Shown piece after piece: positions 48,215 through 57,142 of a stretch of 64,000 nucleotides of DNA; the first letter of the stretch is position 1, and every line of letters begins with the position of its first letter. This DNA is from Caldilineaceae bacterium (GTDB taxonomy: Bacteria; Chloroflexota; Anaerolineae; Caldilineales; Caldilineaceae): assembly GCA_020634815.1 (NCBI GenBank), contig JACKBA010000025.1:1-64000 (forward strand). Reading direction: 5' to 3'. Below the pieces are notes generated by a model. That model worked only from the letters and a program-made list of their open reading frames with translations, had not been told where the DNA came from and ran no database searches. The position numbers were made by a program, and so were the translations under genes.

Positions 48215-49209
48215 GGTTGACGGCTGTGCCGGTCTACTTCATGCATCTGCCGCGCACCGGCGGTACTGCACTGGGCAGGTGGCTGCGCACCGCATATGGT
48301 CGCCGCGCCTATGTGGATCTCCAGGTCAGCCGGTTGCCGGGGATGGACGCCGCCCACCTGGGCGGTCGCTCCTGTTACCATTCGTGGCACCTGGGGCGGG
48401 GTATGTTCGAGCGGCTGGGCCGTCCCGACCTGGCATGCATTACCCTGCTGCGCCATCCCATCGAACGCGCGGTGTCCGACATCTACGGCATTCAGCGCAC
48501 CGCCCTCAACCACGGCGATCGTTTCACCGCGTCGTGCCTGGCCGATCTGCAGCCCTGGCTGTGTGCCGCGCCGGAGGATTGTATCCGCAGCGGTGCCATG
48601 GATCGCCTGCTGACCAACGTGCAGTGCCGTATCCTCGGTAGCCGCCGCGAGTATACGGCCTGGCAACAGGCGCCGAGAGGAACCTTCTGGCGGCCACTCA
48701 ACGATGTTTCCTGGTTTGACTTTCCCTGGCTTGACGAGCATGAGCCGCAGAATGATGCCGACGTGCAGCAAGATGCCGCGACCTGGCTGGACGCGATGGC
48801 CGTCGTTGGGCTGACCGAACGTTTCGCCGAGTCACTGCAGCTGATCGGCGATCTGCTGGGCATTCCCTCCCCGGCGAAGATGCCACGCGCCAACGAAAAT
48901 CCCGGACGCAGCGCTGGCGCCCTGCGCTATCGCGACCGGATTGCGCCCCTGGCGCTTGACCGTCTGGCAGCGTTGAACCGCCACGATCTGGAACTTTATG
49001 ATCAGGCGAGCGAACGCTTTGAGCAGCAGTGGGCGCGCTACCAGGCGCAGCCGCGGCGCACGTACAGTATTGCGGCGCGGCTACGAATTACGGCCGAACA
49101 GGCCAAAAGCGGGCTGAAAGCACAGATGTTACACACCTGGCCTGGACTGGCTGAACAAGTGCGGCGGGCACGGGCAAAGCGCCGAAACACACAGAATGGA
49201 AGCACATGA
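48211..49209 (+). CDS. sulfotransferase family protein
   Basis: A 332-residue probable sulfotransferase. The PAPS 5'-phosphosulfate motif is FMHLPRTGGTALGRWL and the 3'-phosphate motif CITLLRHPIERAVSDIYG, typical of the heparan-type 2-O-sulfotransferase group (Sulfotransfer_2). The C-terminal about 90 residues are helical and basic. ATG 48211 overlaps the stop of the FAAL fusion (ATGA), and its own stop overlaps the next gene in the same way. The acceptor is inferred to be the glycan or glycolipid made by neighbouring genes. Confidence 0.85.
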   Translation: MRLTAVPVYFMHLPRTGGTALGRWLRTAYGRRAYVDLQVSRLPGMDAAHLGGRSCYHSWHLGRGMFERLGRPDLACITLLRHPIERAVSDIYGIQRTALNHGDRFTASCLADLQPWLCAAPEDCIRSGAMDRLLTNVQCRILGSRREYTAWQQAPRGTFWRPLNDVSWFDFPWLDEHEPQNDADVQQDAATWLDAMAVVGLTERFAESLQLIGDLLGIPSPAKMPRANENPGRSAGALRYRDRIAPLALDRLAALNRHDLELYDQASERFEQQWARYQAQPRRTYSIAARLRITAEQAKSGLKAQMLHTWPGLAEQVRRARAKRRNTQNGST

Positions 49210-50282
49210 CTGACAGCACAGAACCCGCGCCGCGTTATACCCCCTGCGCCCATCTCTGGTGCATCACGCCCTACTTCAACCCGGCGCACTACCGCACCCG
49301 CCGCGCCAACTACGAGCTGTTCGCCGCGCCGATCCGCGCTGCCGGTATTCCCCTGCTCACGGTTGAATGCGCGTTCGGCGCTGACCCCTTCGAGCTGCCG
49401 CCCGGCCCGGACATCCTACAGGTACGCTGCCCCCATGTCCTCTGGCAGAAGGAACGGCTGCTCAACCTGGGCGTGGCACACTTATCACCGCAAGCGGCGA
49501 AGGTTGCCTGGCTCGATGGCGACATCCTCTTCGCCAACCCGGACTGGGCGGTGCAGACAGCGGCGTTGCTCGACGAGTTCGTCGTCGTCCAGCCTTTCGA
49601 CCGTGCCATTCGTCTGGCGGAGGGAGAGCGCAGCGCTACACCGCAGCACGTCGCCCACGAAAGCTTCGCCTCGATCTGGCAGCAGGATCGCAGCCGGGTC
49701 CACGCCGGAGGACTGGATGTACACGGACACACAGGCTTTGCCTGGGCGGCCCGCCGTGACCTTCTGGCGAACCACGGTTTGTACGAAGCTTTTGTCACCA
49801 GCAACGGCGACCACTTTCACGCCCACGTGTTTGCCGGTGACTTGACCAGCAGTTGCATGCGCAGCGTCCGTCAGGGATCGCGGCTATTCGGGGCCAGCCG
49901 GCGCACACGTGGAAGCAGGTTGCACGTCTGGCTCCAGTGGCTGTCGTCCGGCAGATTGCGCGGCACGCTGCACAACCTGCCAGGAATCCGCCAGCCCAAC
50001 AGCCGCTTTTGGACTCACTTTCTGGCCTGGGCCGAACCGGTGGCGGCGGCAGTCGACGGGCGCATCGGGTGCGCGCCGGGTCACCTCCTGCACCTGTGGC
50101 ACGGCGATTTGGCGGACCGCCAATCCGGGATCGGTCGACAACTACTGCATGAGCAGGGCTTCGACCCGGCGTGTGATATCCGTATTGGGCCGTCGGGCTG
50201 TATCGAGTGGGCCAGCGACAAGCCTGAAATCCACCAGTGGCTACCCGAGTTCTTTCGCCGGCGGCGGGAAGATGGAGCGTAG
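49206..50282 (+). CDS. GT-A-type glycosyltransferase-like protein (paralogue 2)
   Basis: A 358-residue paralogue of the 42656-43720 product, with the metal motif WLDGDILFANPDW (DGD instead of DAD) and the C-terminal LLHLWHGDLADRQ. Both copies follow a sulfotransferase in the gene order, one directly and one after the beta-propeller gene, which suggests duplication of a module rather than of a single gene. The middle (HAGGLDVHGHTGFAWAARRD) is more complete than in paralogue 1. Confidence 0.75.
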   Translation: MTDSTEPAPRYTPCAHLWCITPYFNPAHYRTRRANYELFAAPIRAAGIPLLTVECAFGADPFELPPGPDILQVRCPHVLWQKERLLNLGVAHLSPQAAKVAWLDGDILFANPDWAVQTAALLDEFVVVQPFDRAIRLAEGERSATPQHVAHESFASIWQQDRSRVHAGGLDVHGHTGFAWAARRDLLANHGLYEAFVTSNGDHFHAHVFAGDLTSSCMRSVRQGSRLFGASRRTRGSRLHVWLQWLSSGRLRGTLHNLPGIRQPNSRFWTHFLAWAEPVAAAVDGRIGCAPGHLLHLWHGDLADRQSGIGRQLLHEQGFDPACDIRIGPSGCIEWASDKPEIHQWLPEFFRRRREDGA

Positions 50283-50285
50283 ACC

Positions 50286-51332
50286 GTGTCGTCGGCGCCG
50301 ATATTGACGTTTCATATCATCTATGTCCCTGGTTCGGTAGAGCATCTACTGCCCTTTGTCCCGGGGCTATTGCGCTGGTCAGATTGCCGTTTTCGGCTGG
50401 TGGCAAACAACTGCACCCCGATGGAGGTGGAGATGCTGCATACCTTCGCTGACCGCCAACCGCGCGTGGAGGTACTGGTGCTCCCCACCAATCGCCCGCT
50501 GACGCACCACGATGCGCTCAACTATCTACAAGCGCGCTGCCAGGAGGAGCACTTCTGTTTCATGGACTCAGACATCCTGGCAGCCGGCCCCTTCATGACC
50601 GATATTGCAGTTGATCTGGCTGCCCACTCGGCCATTTTCGCCGGTTCGCCGCTCTGGATGCGACCGTGCGACCGCCTCTTTCATCCGCACTTTGACGTTG
50701 TGTGTGGCGAACATGACCAGACTTCCGCCGGGCTGCCTCTGGGCGGCACCTTCTTCGCCATCTACGACAATCGCGTGCTGAGCGACTTCATCCGTCAGAG
50801 CGGGATGGGATTCGAGATGCGCGGATTTTCGCAACTTCCCCCACCCCTGCAAGCCTGGTGCGCCGAGCACGGACTGGCGGGGCCGCGCCATTACTACGAT
50901 ACCGCCAAATCGCTCAACCTGGGGCTGCTCCAGGCTGGGCACACGTTGGCCGTGCGAGACTCGCCCCAGCTCTACCACCTGGGCGGCCTCAGTTTCATTG
51001 CCAAGCGCGCCTGGTACGACCGGCAGAAAGGGCTATCGGGCCGTTGGGGCGCGTTCTATCGAACGGCGCGGTCGGCTTACACTGGACTGCGCCGCCGTAT
51101 CAAAAACGATCCCGTCAACCGCTCGCGCAAGCTGCCCTTTGGCCGGCGCCGGCGTGTCTACGGCCCGTACTTCACTGCGCTGTTGACGGCGTTGGCGGAT
51201 GGCCGAAAGCCGCCGCCTCTGCCCGCCGAGGATGATGCCGGCGTCCGCCGTCGCGCCCAGGCTGCCACAGAGCAGATTCTGGCCGCGACCCGCGCCTGGG
51301 CCGCGCAGAACGGCAGGGAAACTGGCCAATGA
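50286..51332 (+). CDS. GT-A-type glycosyltransferase-like protein
   Basis: A 348-residue protein with a DxD-type motif in FCFMDSDILAAGPF and a nucleotide-sugar-transferase-like N-terminus (LTFHIIYVPGSVEHLLPFVP). A His-rich segment near the middle and YHLGGLSFIAKR toward the C-terminus are consistent with a retaining galactosyl- or glucosyltransferase, but no exact family was recognised. GTG 50286 lies four bases after the preceding stop. Its TGA overlaps the next ATG. Confidence 0.68.
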   Translation: MSSAPILTFHIIYVPGSVEHLLPFVPGLLRWSDCRFRLVANNCTPMEVEMLHTFADRQPRVEVLVLPTNRPLTHHDALNYLQARCQEEHFCFMDSDILAAGPFMTDIAVDLAAHSAIFAGSPLWMRPCDRLFHPHFDVVCGEHDQTSAGLPLGGTFFAIYDNRVLSDFIRQSGMGFEMRGFSQLPPPLQAWCAEHGLAGPRHYYDTAKSLNLGLLQAGHTLAVRDSPQLYHLGGLSFIAKRAWYDRQKGLSGRWGAFYRTARSAYTGLRRRIKNDPVNRSRKLPFGRRRRVYGPYFTALLTALADGRKPPPLPAEDDAGVRRRAQAATEQILAATRAWAAQNGRETGQ

Positions 51333-53071
51333 ACGCTCCGTCCAGGCTGTGGCGAATCGTACGCACGGGTGACATAGGACGGATCATGCGGCGGCTGCGC
51401 CGTCTTGCCGCCGAACCATCCTACGCCCGCCGGCTCGCCAGCCAGCGCCTCACCGACGATGACCGCCGTGCGATCCAGGCGGAGATTGCGCGGCTGGGCC
51501 ACCCTCCGCTGATTTCCGTGCTGCTGCCCGTCTATAACAGCAATCCCGCCTGGTTGCGCGCCTGTCTGGACTCTGTGCTGGCGCAGCTTTATCCGCACTG
51601 GGAGTTGTGTGTCGCCGATGACGCCTCCACGCTTGGCGAGGTGCGCGCCATTGTGCAGGACTACGCTGACCGCGAGCCACGGATCAAGGTCGTCTTTCGC
51701 CCAATCAATGGCCATGTAGCCGCGACAACCAACAGCGCCCTGACGCTGGCGACCGGAGACTACGTGGCTTTCCTTGACCACGATGATTTGTTGACGGAAG
51801 ATGCGCTGTATCGCGTTGCGACATTGCTCGATTCCCATCGCGACGCCGACATGATCTACAGCGATGAGGATCGCATCGATGCCCGCGGTCGCCCGCTCCA
51901 CCCGGTCTTGAAGCCGGGCTGGAGCCCCGACCTTCTGCGCGCCCACAACTACATCAATCACCTGACCGTCATTCGCAGCGAGCTCGTGCAGAGAGCCGGC
52001 GGTCTGCGCGAAGGGTTTGAAGGGGCACAGGATCATGACCTGCTGCTGCGGGCGAGCGAAACCACCACAGCAGCGCGCATCCATCACATTCCCCACGTGC
52101 TCTACCACTGGCGCAAGCATGGCGCCGCCCTGGGCAACGACCCAGCCACGCGCGCCGCTGTAGCCGCAGCCTCGCACCGGGCGGTGGCTGAGGCTATCGC
52201 GCGCCAGGGGCTGGCCGCCGATGTACTGCCCACAGGCGCCATGCCATTCCTGCACCGGGTACGCTATCGCCTGCCCGACCCGCCGCCTCTGGTCAGCGTG
52301 ATCATCCCCACCCGCGACCGGCTGGACCTGCTGCGCGCAGCCGTGGATGGGGTGCGGGTTAGGACCGACTATTCGGCCATTGAGTTGATCGTCGTGGACA
52401 ACGACAGCCGCGAACCGGAGACGCTGACGTATCTGTGCCAGTTGGCAAACGAGGAAGGCGTTCGCGTGCTGCGCCAGCCAGGGGCATTCAACTATGCCGC
52501 GCTCAACAATGCCGCGGCTGCCCTGGCTACGGCTGAAGTCCTCTGCTTCCTCAATAACGACATCGTCGTGACTCAGCCGGGTTGGCTCACCGAGTTGGTC
52601 AGCCAGGCGATGCGCCCGGAGATCGGCGCGGCCGGCCCATTGCTGCGTTATCCCGATGGGCGGGTGCAGTCGGCGGGGATTGTGCTGGGAAGCGGAATCC
52701 TGGGACGCCTGGCCCTGCACCAGCGCAAAGGAGATCAACCGCCCTCGCCATTTCAGTTACAGCAGATCCGCAACGTAGCCGCGCTGACGGGCGCGTGTCT
52801 GGTCATGCGGCGGGCGCCATTTGCAGAGGTGGGCGGATTCGATACGGAACTGGCCGTCGCGTACAACGATATTGACCTCTGCCTGAAGCTACGGGCGGCG
52901 GACTACTGGCTCGTCTGCACCACCTTCGCCGAACTGATCCACTTCCACTCAGCCAGCCGCGGCCCGGAGTCCACGCCGGAACAAAGGGTCCGTCTGGCGA
53001 GCGAGGCATCCTACTTGAAGGCGCAATGGGGTGCTTTTGCCACCAGTGATCCCTTTGTCAATCCAATTTGA
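51329..53071 (+). CDS. tandem two-domain glycosyltransferase family 2
   Basis: A 580-residue protein with two GT2 domains. Domain 1 (about 60-300) has PLISVLLPVYNSNPAWLRAC, the DD of VADDAS and DxD FLDHDDLLTEDALY, and IYSDEDRID. Domain 2 (about 320-560) has LVSVIIPTRDRLDLLRAAVD, VVDNDS, FLNNDIVVTQPGWL and YNDIDLCLKLR. Such double GT2 proteins commonly build rhamnan, O-antigen or capsule chains, each domain adding one sugar. It overlaps the preceding gene by ATGA. Confidence 0.9.
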   Translation: MNAPSRLWRIVRTGDIGRIMRRLRRLAAEPSYARRLASQRLTDDDRRAIQAEIARLGHPPLISVLLPVYNSNPAWLRACLDSVLAQLYPHWELCVADDASTLGEVRAIVQDYADREPRIKVVFRPINGHVAATTNSALTLATGDYVAFLDHDDLLTEDALYRVATLLDSHRDADMIYSDEDRIDARGRPLHPVLKPGWSPDLLRAHNYINHLTVIRSELVQRAGGLREGFEGAQDHDLLLRASETTTAARIHHIPHVLYHWRKHGAALGNDPATRAAVAAASHRAVAEAIARQGLAADVLPTGAMPFLHRVRYRLPDPPPLVSVIIPTRDRLDLLRAAVDGVRVRTDYSAIELIVVDNDSREPETLTYLCQLANEEGVRVLRQPGAFNYAALNNAAAALATAEVLCFLNNDIVVTQPGWLTELVSQAMRPEIGAAGPLLRYPDGRVQSAGIVLGSGILGRLALHQRKGDQPPSPFQLQQIRNVAALTGACLVMRRAPFAEVGGFDTELAVAYNDIDLCLKLRAADYWLVCTTFAELIHFHSASRGPESTPEQRVRLASEASYLKAQWGAFATSDPFVNPI

Positions 53072-53789
53072 CGCCTGCTCGATCACCCACCGCAGTGAGC
53101 GACGATAACACCAACAGTCGTGAGGAATTCCCATGCGCTGGCATAGAGTAATCCGCGAATTGACGCCGCCTCTATTTGTCAAATGCGTTCACCGCCTACG
53201 GTCTCACTGGGAGAGCCGTCCCGATTGGGAGTACATCCCAGAGGGATGGGCCTACGCCCATGCGCACCCAGAGGTCAAGGGCTGGGACACACCTGCCATT
53301 GTCGACGTGTACCGGAGCAAGTGGCCCAGGTTCGTGAAACTGGTGCAGGGCACGGGGCCGCTCGGCGTGAACCATCAGTCGCCCCTGGCCACAAATACCA
53401 ACATCCACAGCCACAACCTGAACATGTCTTTTGCCTATGTGCTGGGGCTGGCCGCGCACCGCAAAGCGCGAATTCGCATGCTGGATTGGGGAGGCGGGAT
53501 CGGCCACTATTACCTTCTGGCGCGATCGCTCATGCCGGAAATCGCCATCGACTACTGGTGCCGGGATTTGCCGCGCCTGTGCAGCTACGGAGCGGAGCTA
53601 TTCCCCGATCAGCATTTCTTCACCGACGATCGCTGGCGTACAGAGCGATATGACCTGGTGATGTCCAGCAGTTCGCTGCAATATACAGAGGATTGGCAGG
53701 CGCAACTCCAGGATCTGTGCGCCGTGACGACCGATCTGCTGTTTATCACCGATCTGCCCATTGTTCGCAAGACCCCATCCTTTGTGTTC

Positions 53790-55367
53790 TATAGTGGACC
53801 CAGAAATTTGGACACTGAAAACGGCTGAAATAAAGTCCTGAACTACCATGCGCAAACAGTATAGTGCGACCTACAAGGCCGAAATCGTCAAAGAACTGCT
53901 GAAGGAAGAAAAGACGCTGAATCAACTGGCGGCGGAGACTGGAATTCACCCGTCGCAACTCAAGGAGTGGCGCAAGATCGTGTTGACGAGACTGCCTGAG
54001 TTGTTCAGCCGGAATGACCAGGCGATGGTGGATGCTCGCAATCACGAACAACAGGTGACTGACCTGTATGCAGAAATTGGACGCTTGACGACCCAGGTGA
54101 ACTGGCTGAAAAAAAATCTGGCCTCCAGCCTGAGTCGAGTTGAGCGTCTGGCGCTGGTGGAATGGGGCGCTGGCGCCGAACTGCCTTTGCGTGTCCAGGC
54201 TGCGCTGTTGAGCCTGAGTCGCGCCAGCTTGTATTACCGACCTGCACTACCATCACCTGAGGAAGTGGCACTCAAGCATCGCATTGACGGGATCTATACG
54301 GACTATCCTTTCTACGGTTCGCGGCGGATTCGAGAACACCTGGTGCAGTACGATGGTCTGACCATCAGCCGGAAAACTGTCCAGCGCCACATGCAGGAGA
54401 TGGGGATCGCAGGCATCAGCCCTGGCCCCAATCTGAGCCGGCGGCGCAAGGAGCATGTTGTCTATCCGTACCTGCTGCGGGGCGTCACCAGCAGCCGCCC
54501 CAATCAGGTCTGGGGATCGACATCACCTACATCCGCCTACAGAAACAGTGGCTGTATCTGGTGGCCGTCCTGGATTGGTACTCGCGCTATATGTGATCAG
54601 TTGGCAGCTGGACCAGACGTTGGACATAGATTTCGTGTTGGTGGCCGTCGATGCAGCATTGGCGCAAGCCAGGCCAACGATCTGGAACAGCGACCAAGGC
54701 AGCCATTTCACCAGCCCGCAGTACATCGAACGGCTACTGGCCGCCGAGGTGCGCATCAGCATGGATGGCAAGGGGCGGGCGTTGGACAACATCTTTACCG
54801 AGCGTCTCTGGCGGACGCTCAAATATGAGGAAAGTCTACTTGCATGACTACGTTACACCTAAAGATGCCTGCCACGGCCTCAGCCGCTACTTTGACTTCT
54901 ACAACCATCGACGACCGCATCAGAGCCTCGGCTATCGCACGCCGGCAAGGTCTATGGGTCTTGACCCGGTGGGTCAACTGGACCAGCGCAGCCGCCTGCG
55001 TACGTTCTCAACAGGGTCGTTTGGTCATGGGAAATTTGAGTTTATCGCTTTCTGGGCAAACTGGTTGCAGAGGACAACAGCCACGACCCACCACTTGCCA
55101 CAGAAGTTGGGCGTCGGGCAGAGATGACGCATCACCTCTGCCCCAACCACTTCGCCATCCGTGCGGCGCTCGGGTCGCTCTCCAGCGTTGCCCTATCCTC
55201 CGCACAGACGGCGGTCAGTCTATCAGATTCATCGTATTCGCGTCAGTTTCCGGGCTTCATAACGGGCTCAACTACACCGTCTCGTATCGATTGTCATCTC
55301 ACCCAGGAAGGGAGGATTGGACTTTATTTTTGACCCATTTTGTGTCTTGACAAATGGGTCCACCATA
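53790..55367 (+). mobile_element. IS3-family-like insertion sequence (1578 bp)
   Basis: Terminal inverted repeats TATAGTGGACCC (53790-53801) and, on the other strand from 55367, TATGGTGGACCC match at 11 of 12 positions. A 3-bp direct repeat TTC flanks the element (53787-53789 and 55368-55370), within the 3-5 bp usual for IS3 elements. The content is an IS3-type transposase with several frameshifts plus about 240 bases without a gene at the right end. Confidence 0.88.
53848..55127 (+). pseudogene. IS3-type transposase (OrfA-OrfB), frameshifted
   Basis: An OrfA-like part with a helix-turn-helix (YSATYKAEIVKELLKEEKTL, NQLAAETGIHPSQLKEWRK) continues in one frame into OrfB (YYRPALPSPEEVALKHRI, YGSRRIREHL). 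The DDE catalytic core is spread over three frames: WG|IDITYIRLQKQWLYL after a missing base near 54517, ISWQLDQTLD...NSDQGSHFTS after a shift near 54590, and FTERLWRTLKYEE then VYLHDY...FDFYNHRRPHQSLGYRTPA after an extra A near 54835. An A8 run near 54111 sits where IS3 elements often frameshift, but here both sides are already in one frame. The element is probably non-autonomous. Confidence 0.85.
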
Positions 55368-55615
55368 TTCATCCAGCGCCCCTATCGCCACGGCTACGAC
55401 ACGGAATATCTGGGCTGGTGCATCAACGAATCGGATCTGCTCACAGTGGCACACAGTGCAGGGTTGGGACTGCGCCGCGAGTTTGTCGTCGGCTTCAATC
55501 CGGTCATTACCAACGCGCCGGAACAGAACAGCTATCGCGGTTATCTGTTCCAACGCTCGCCTGCTGCGCCGGCGCCGAGAACTCCCGACGAAAACTCATC
55601 GCCAAAGGTGTAGCC

Positions 55616-56662
55616 ATGACGCCTGCCGCATTTCACTTCTGCACCTACTTCGACCATCACTATCTGGTGCGCGGGTTGGCCCTGATCCAGTCGCTAGAGG
55701 CGCACTGCCCACCATTCACGATCTGGGTGCTCTGCCTGGATGAAGGGACTTTCCGTATTCTCACGCAGATGAACCTGCCGGCGGTGCGGGCCATGCATCT
55801 GACGGATTTTGAAAACGCCAACCCGGAGTTGCTCACCGTCAAGCCACAGCGCACGGCGCTGGAATACTACTTCACCTGCACGCCGTTCTTGCCGCGCTTC
55901 GTACTCAACCGCAACCCGGAAATGGAGATGATCACCTATCTGGATGCGGATCTATACTTTTTTGATGACCCGAGGCCGCTGTTCGAGGAACTCGGGACAG
56001 GATCGATCGGCATTGTGCCGCAACGTTATCCTCCCGCATCGCAAGCTGACTCTGCCCAGTTTGGACTCTTCAACGTGGCCTGGGTCACGTTCCGGCGTGA
56101 TGCGGTTGGGCTTGCCTGCCTTCGGTGGTGGGGCGAACGCTGCATCGAGTGGTGCCACCTCCGCAGCGAAGATGGTAAATTTGGCGATCAGAAGTATCTT
56201 GACGACTGGCCGGCCCGCTTTTCCGGCGTAGTCGTGCTGATCCACAAAGGCGCCGATGTGGCGAGATGGAACGTCGCCAACTGCAGCCTCACACAAGGCG
56301 AAGATCGCCAGATCTATGTGGACGGTCAGCCGCTGATCTTCTATCACTTCAGTGGCCTGACGCAGATCAGGAGATGGCTGTACAACCCCCGCTTCCACAG
56401 CAACGTGAAACCCGTCCGAATGCTGCGCAGACAAATCTACGGCCCATATTTGGATGCGCTTGGCTGCCTGGAACGGCAGGTGCGAGATGCCGCCAAAGTC
56501 GCAGCGCTGGATGACGGAGCGTGGCAGAGGATGCGCCGGCCAACGGTGGGTCGGAACCGAAACACAAGTTCACAGCTTCATCAACTGCTCCGGCTCTGCC
56601 GCCTGGCGATTGGGATAGCCACCGGCAGGCTGCTGATATGCTTCCGCGGCAAGGTGATGTGA
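55616..56662 (+). CDS. GT-A glycosyltransferase (family 8 / nucleotide-diphospho-sugar transferase-like)
   Basis: A 348-residue protein with the N-terminal FCTYFDHHYLVRGLALIQSL, DxD motif MITYLDADLYFFDDP, FNVAWVTFRRD, the acceptor-side DQKYLDDWP and C-terminal IFYHFSGLTQIRRW, matching the nucleotide-diphospho-sugar transferases often found in capsule and glycolipid loci. ATG 55616 lies three bases after the stop of the interrupted methyltransferase. It is the last gene before a 480-base gap containing an ABC ATPase fragment and repeats. Confidence 0.83.
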   Translation: MTPAAFHFCTYFDHHYLVRGLALIQSLEAHCPPFTIWVLCLDEGTFRILTQMNLPAVRAMHLTDFENANPELLTVKPQRTALEYYFTCTPFLPRFVLNRNPEMEMITYLDADLYFFDDPRPLFEELGTGSIGIVPQRYPPASQADSAQFGLFNVAWVTFRRDAVGLACLRWWGERCIEWCHLRSEDGKFGDQKYLDDWPARFSGVVVLIHKGADVARWNVANCSLTQGEDRQIYVDGQPLIFYHFSGLTQIRRWLYNPRFHSNVKPVRMLRRQIYGPYLDALGCLERQVRDAAKVAALDDGAWQRMRRPTVGRNRNTSSQLHQLLRLCRLAIGIATGRLLICFRGKVM

Positions 56663-56711
56663 ATGCTTGGGCGCACCGTTTCCTTCGTCACCGCGGCGGC
56701 AACGACGCGCG

Positions 56712-56720
56712 TGCTATAAT
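56712..56720 (+). promoter_or_regulatory. possible extended -10 promoter
   Basis: TGC-TATAAT at 56712-56720 is a perfect extended -10 element just upstream of the ABC ATPase fragment at 56752. No good -35 box is present, which is allowed for this class. Confidence 0.4.
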
Positions 56721-56751
56721 GGCGCAGCGCTTACCCATCGGGCAGCCGGAG

Positions 56752-56898
56752 GCCGCGCAAACGCGACTGGTGATCCAGGAAGAGCTGCTGGCGCTATGGG
56801 AACGCCGGCGGCCGCTCGTGCTCTACGTCACCCACGACATCGAAGAGGCGCTGCTGCTGGCGGACCGACTTGGTGGCCCCAGGCGCCGCTACGCTTAG
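56752..56898 (+). pseudogene. 3' fragment of an ABC ATPase gene
   Basis: Encodes AQTRLVIQEELLALWERRRP then LVLYVTHDIEEALLLADR, nearly identical to the intact ATPase at 34931-35040 (one residue changed, mostly silent base changes), followed by an unrelated GGPRRRYA and a stop. Nothing before the AQTRL point matches the ATPase. The fragment therefore represents a copied internal segment, covering the switch His but no Walker motifs. Confidence 0.85.
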
Positions 56899-56920
56899 AA
56901 ACCGTTTGAAAAGTCACCCA

Positions 56921-57027
56921 GTTTGACGCAGAGGCGCAGAGATGCAGAGAAACGCAGAGACAATCAAGAGAACGCACAGCAGGTACCGGCAATGCAATTC
57001 CTCTGCGTCGCCGCGTCTCTGCGTCAG
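56921..57027. repeat. inverted repeat of GCAGAG-type units
   Basis: Left arm begins TTTGACGCAGAGGCGCAGAG (56922 on); the right arm, read on the minus strand from 57027, begins CTGACGCAGAGACGCGGCGA. Both contain short GACGCAGAG-type units. Nothing coding was supported in 56899-57142 apart from an unlikely 22-codon frame at 57093. Confidence 0.6.
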
Positions 57028-57142
57028 ATTTCCACCCTTTTCATACAGTCTCTTAGTCCTGACAGGCGTCGATGCGACGGCAGGAAGTATGCGATGACTC
57101 CCTCTGATTCTTTCCCTGATACTGACACGAAAACACCGCTCA

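Larger units (their letters stand above)
53133..55613 (+). pseudogene. TIGR04325-type methyltransferase, interrupted by an IS element
   Basis: Codons 1-219 (53133-53789) end ...KTPSFVF and the gene resumes at 55371 with IQRPYRHGYDTEYLGW, ending at the stop 55611-55613. Joining the two parts gives one uninterrupted 299-residue frame. The protein has a SAM-type glycine loop (IRMLDWGGGIGHYY) and a WSSSLQY-like acidic/hydroxyl segment (VMSSSSLQYTEDW), as in TIGR04325 methyltransferases of capsule and LPS loci. With the IS in place only a truncated protein with 9 foreign residues (YSGPRNLDTENG minus frame overlap) would be made. Confidence 0.88.

Noticed and set aside
54104..54120. Programmed -1 frameshift site (A8 run) in the IS transposase
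   Set aside because: OrfA and OrfB are already in one frame here, so no frameshift is needed; the run may simply be a homopolymer of uncertain length.
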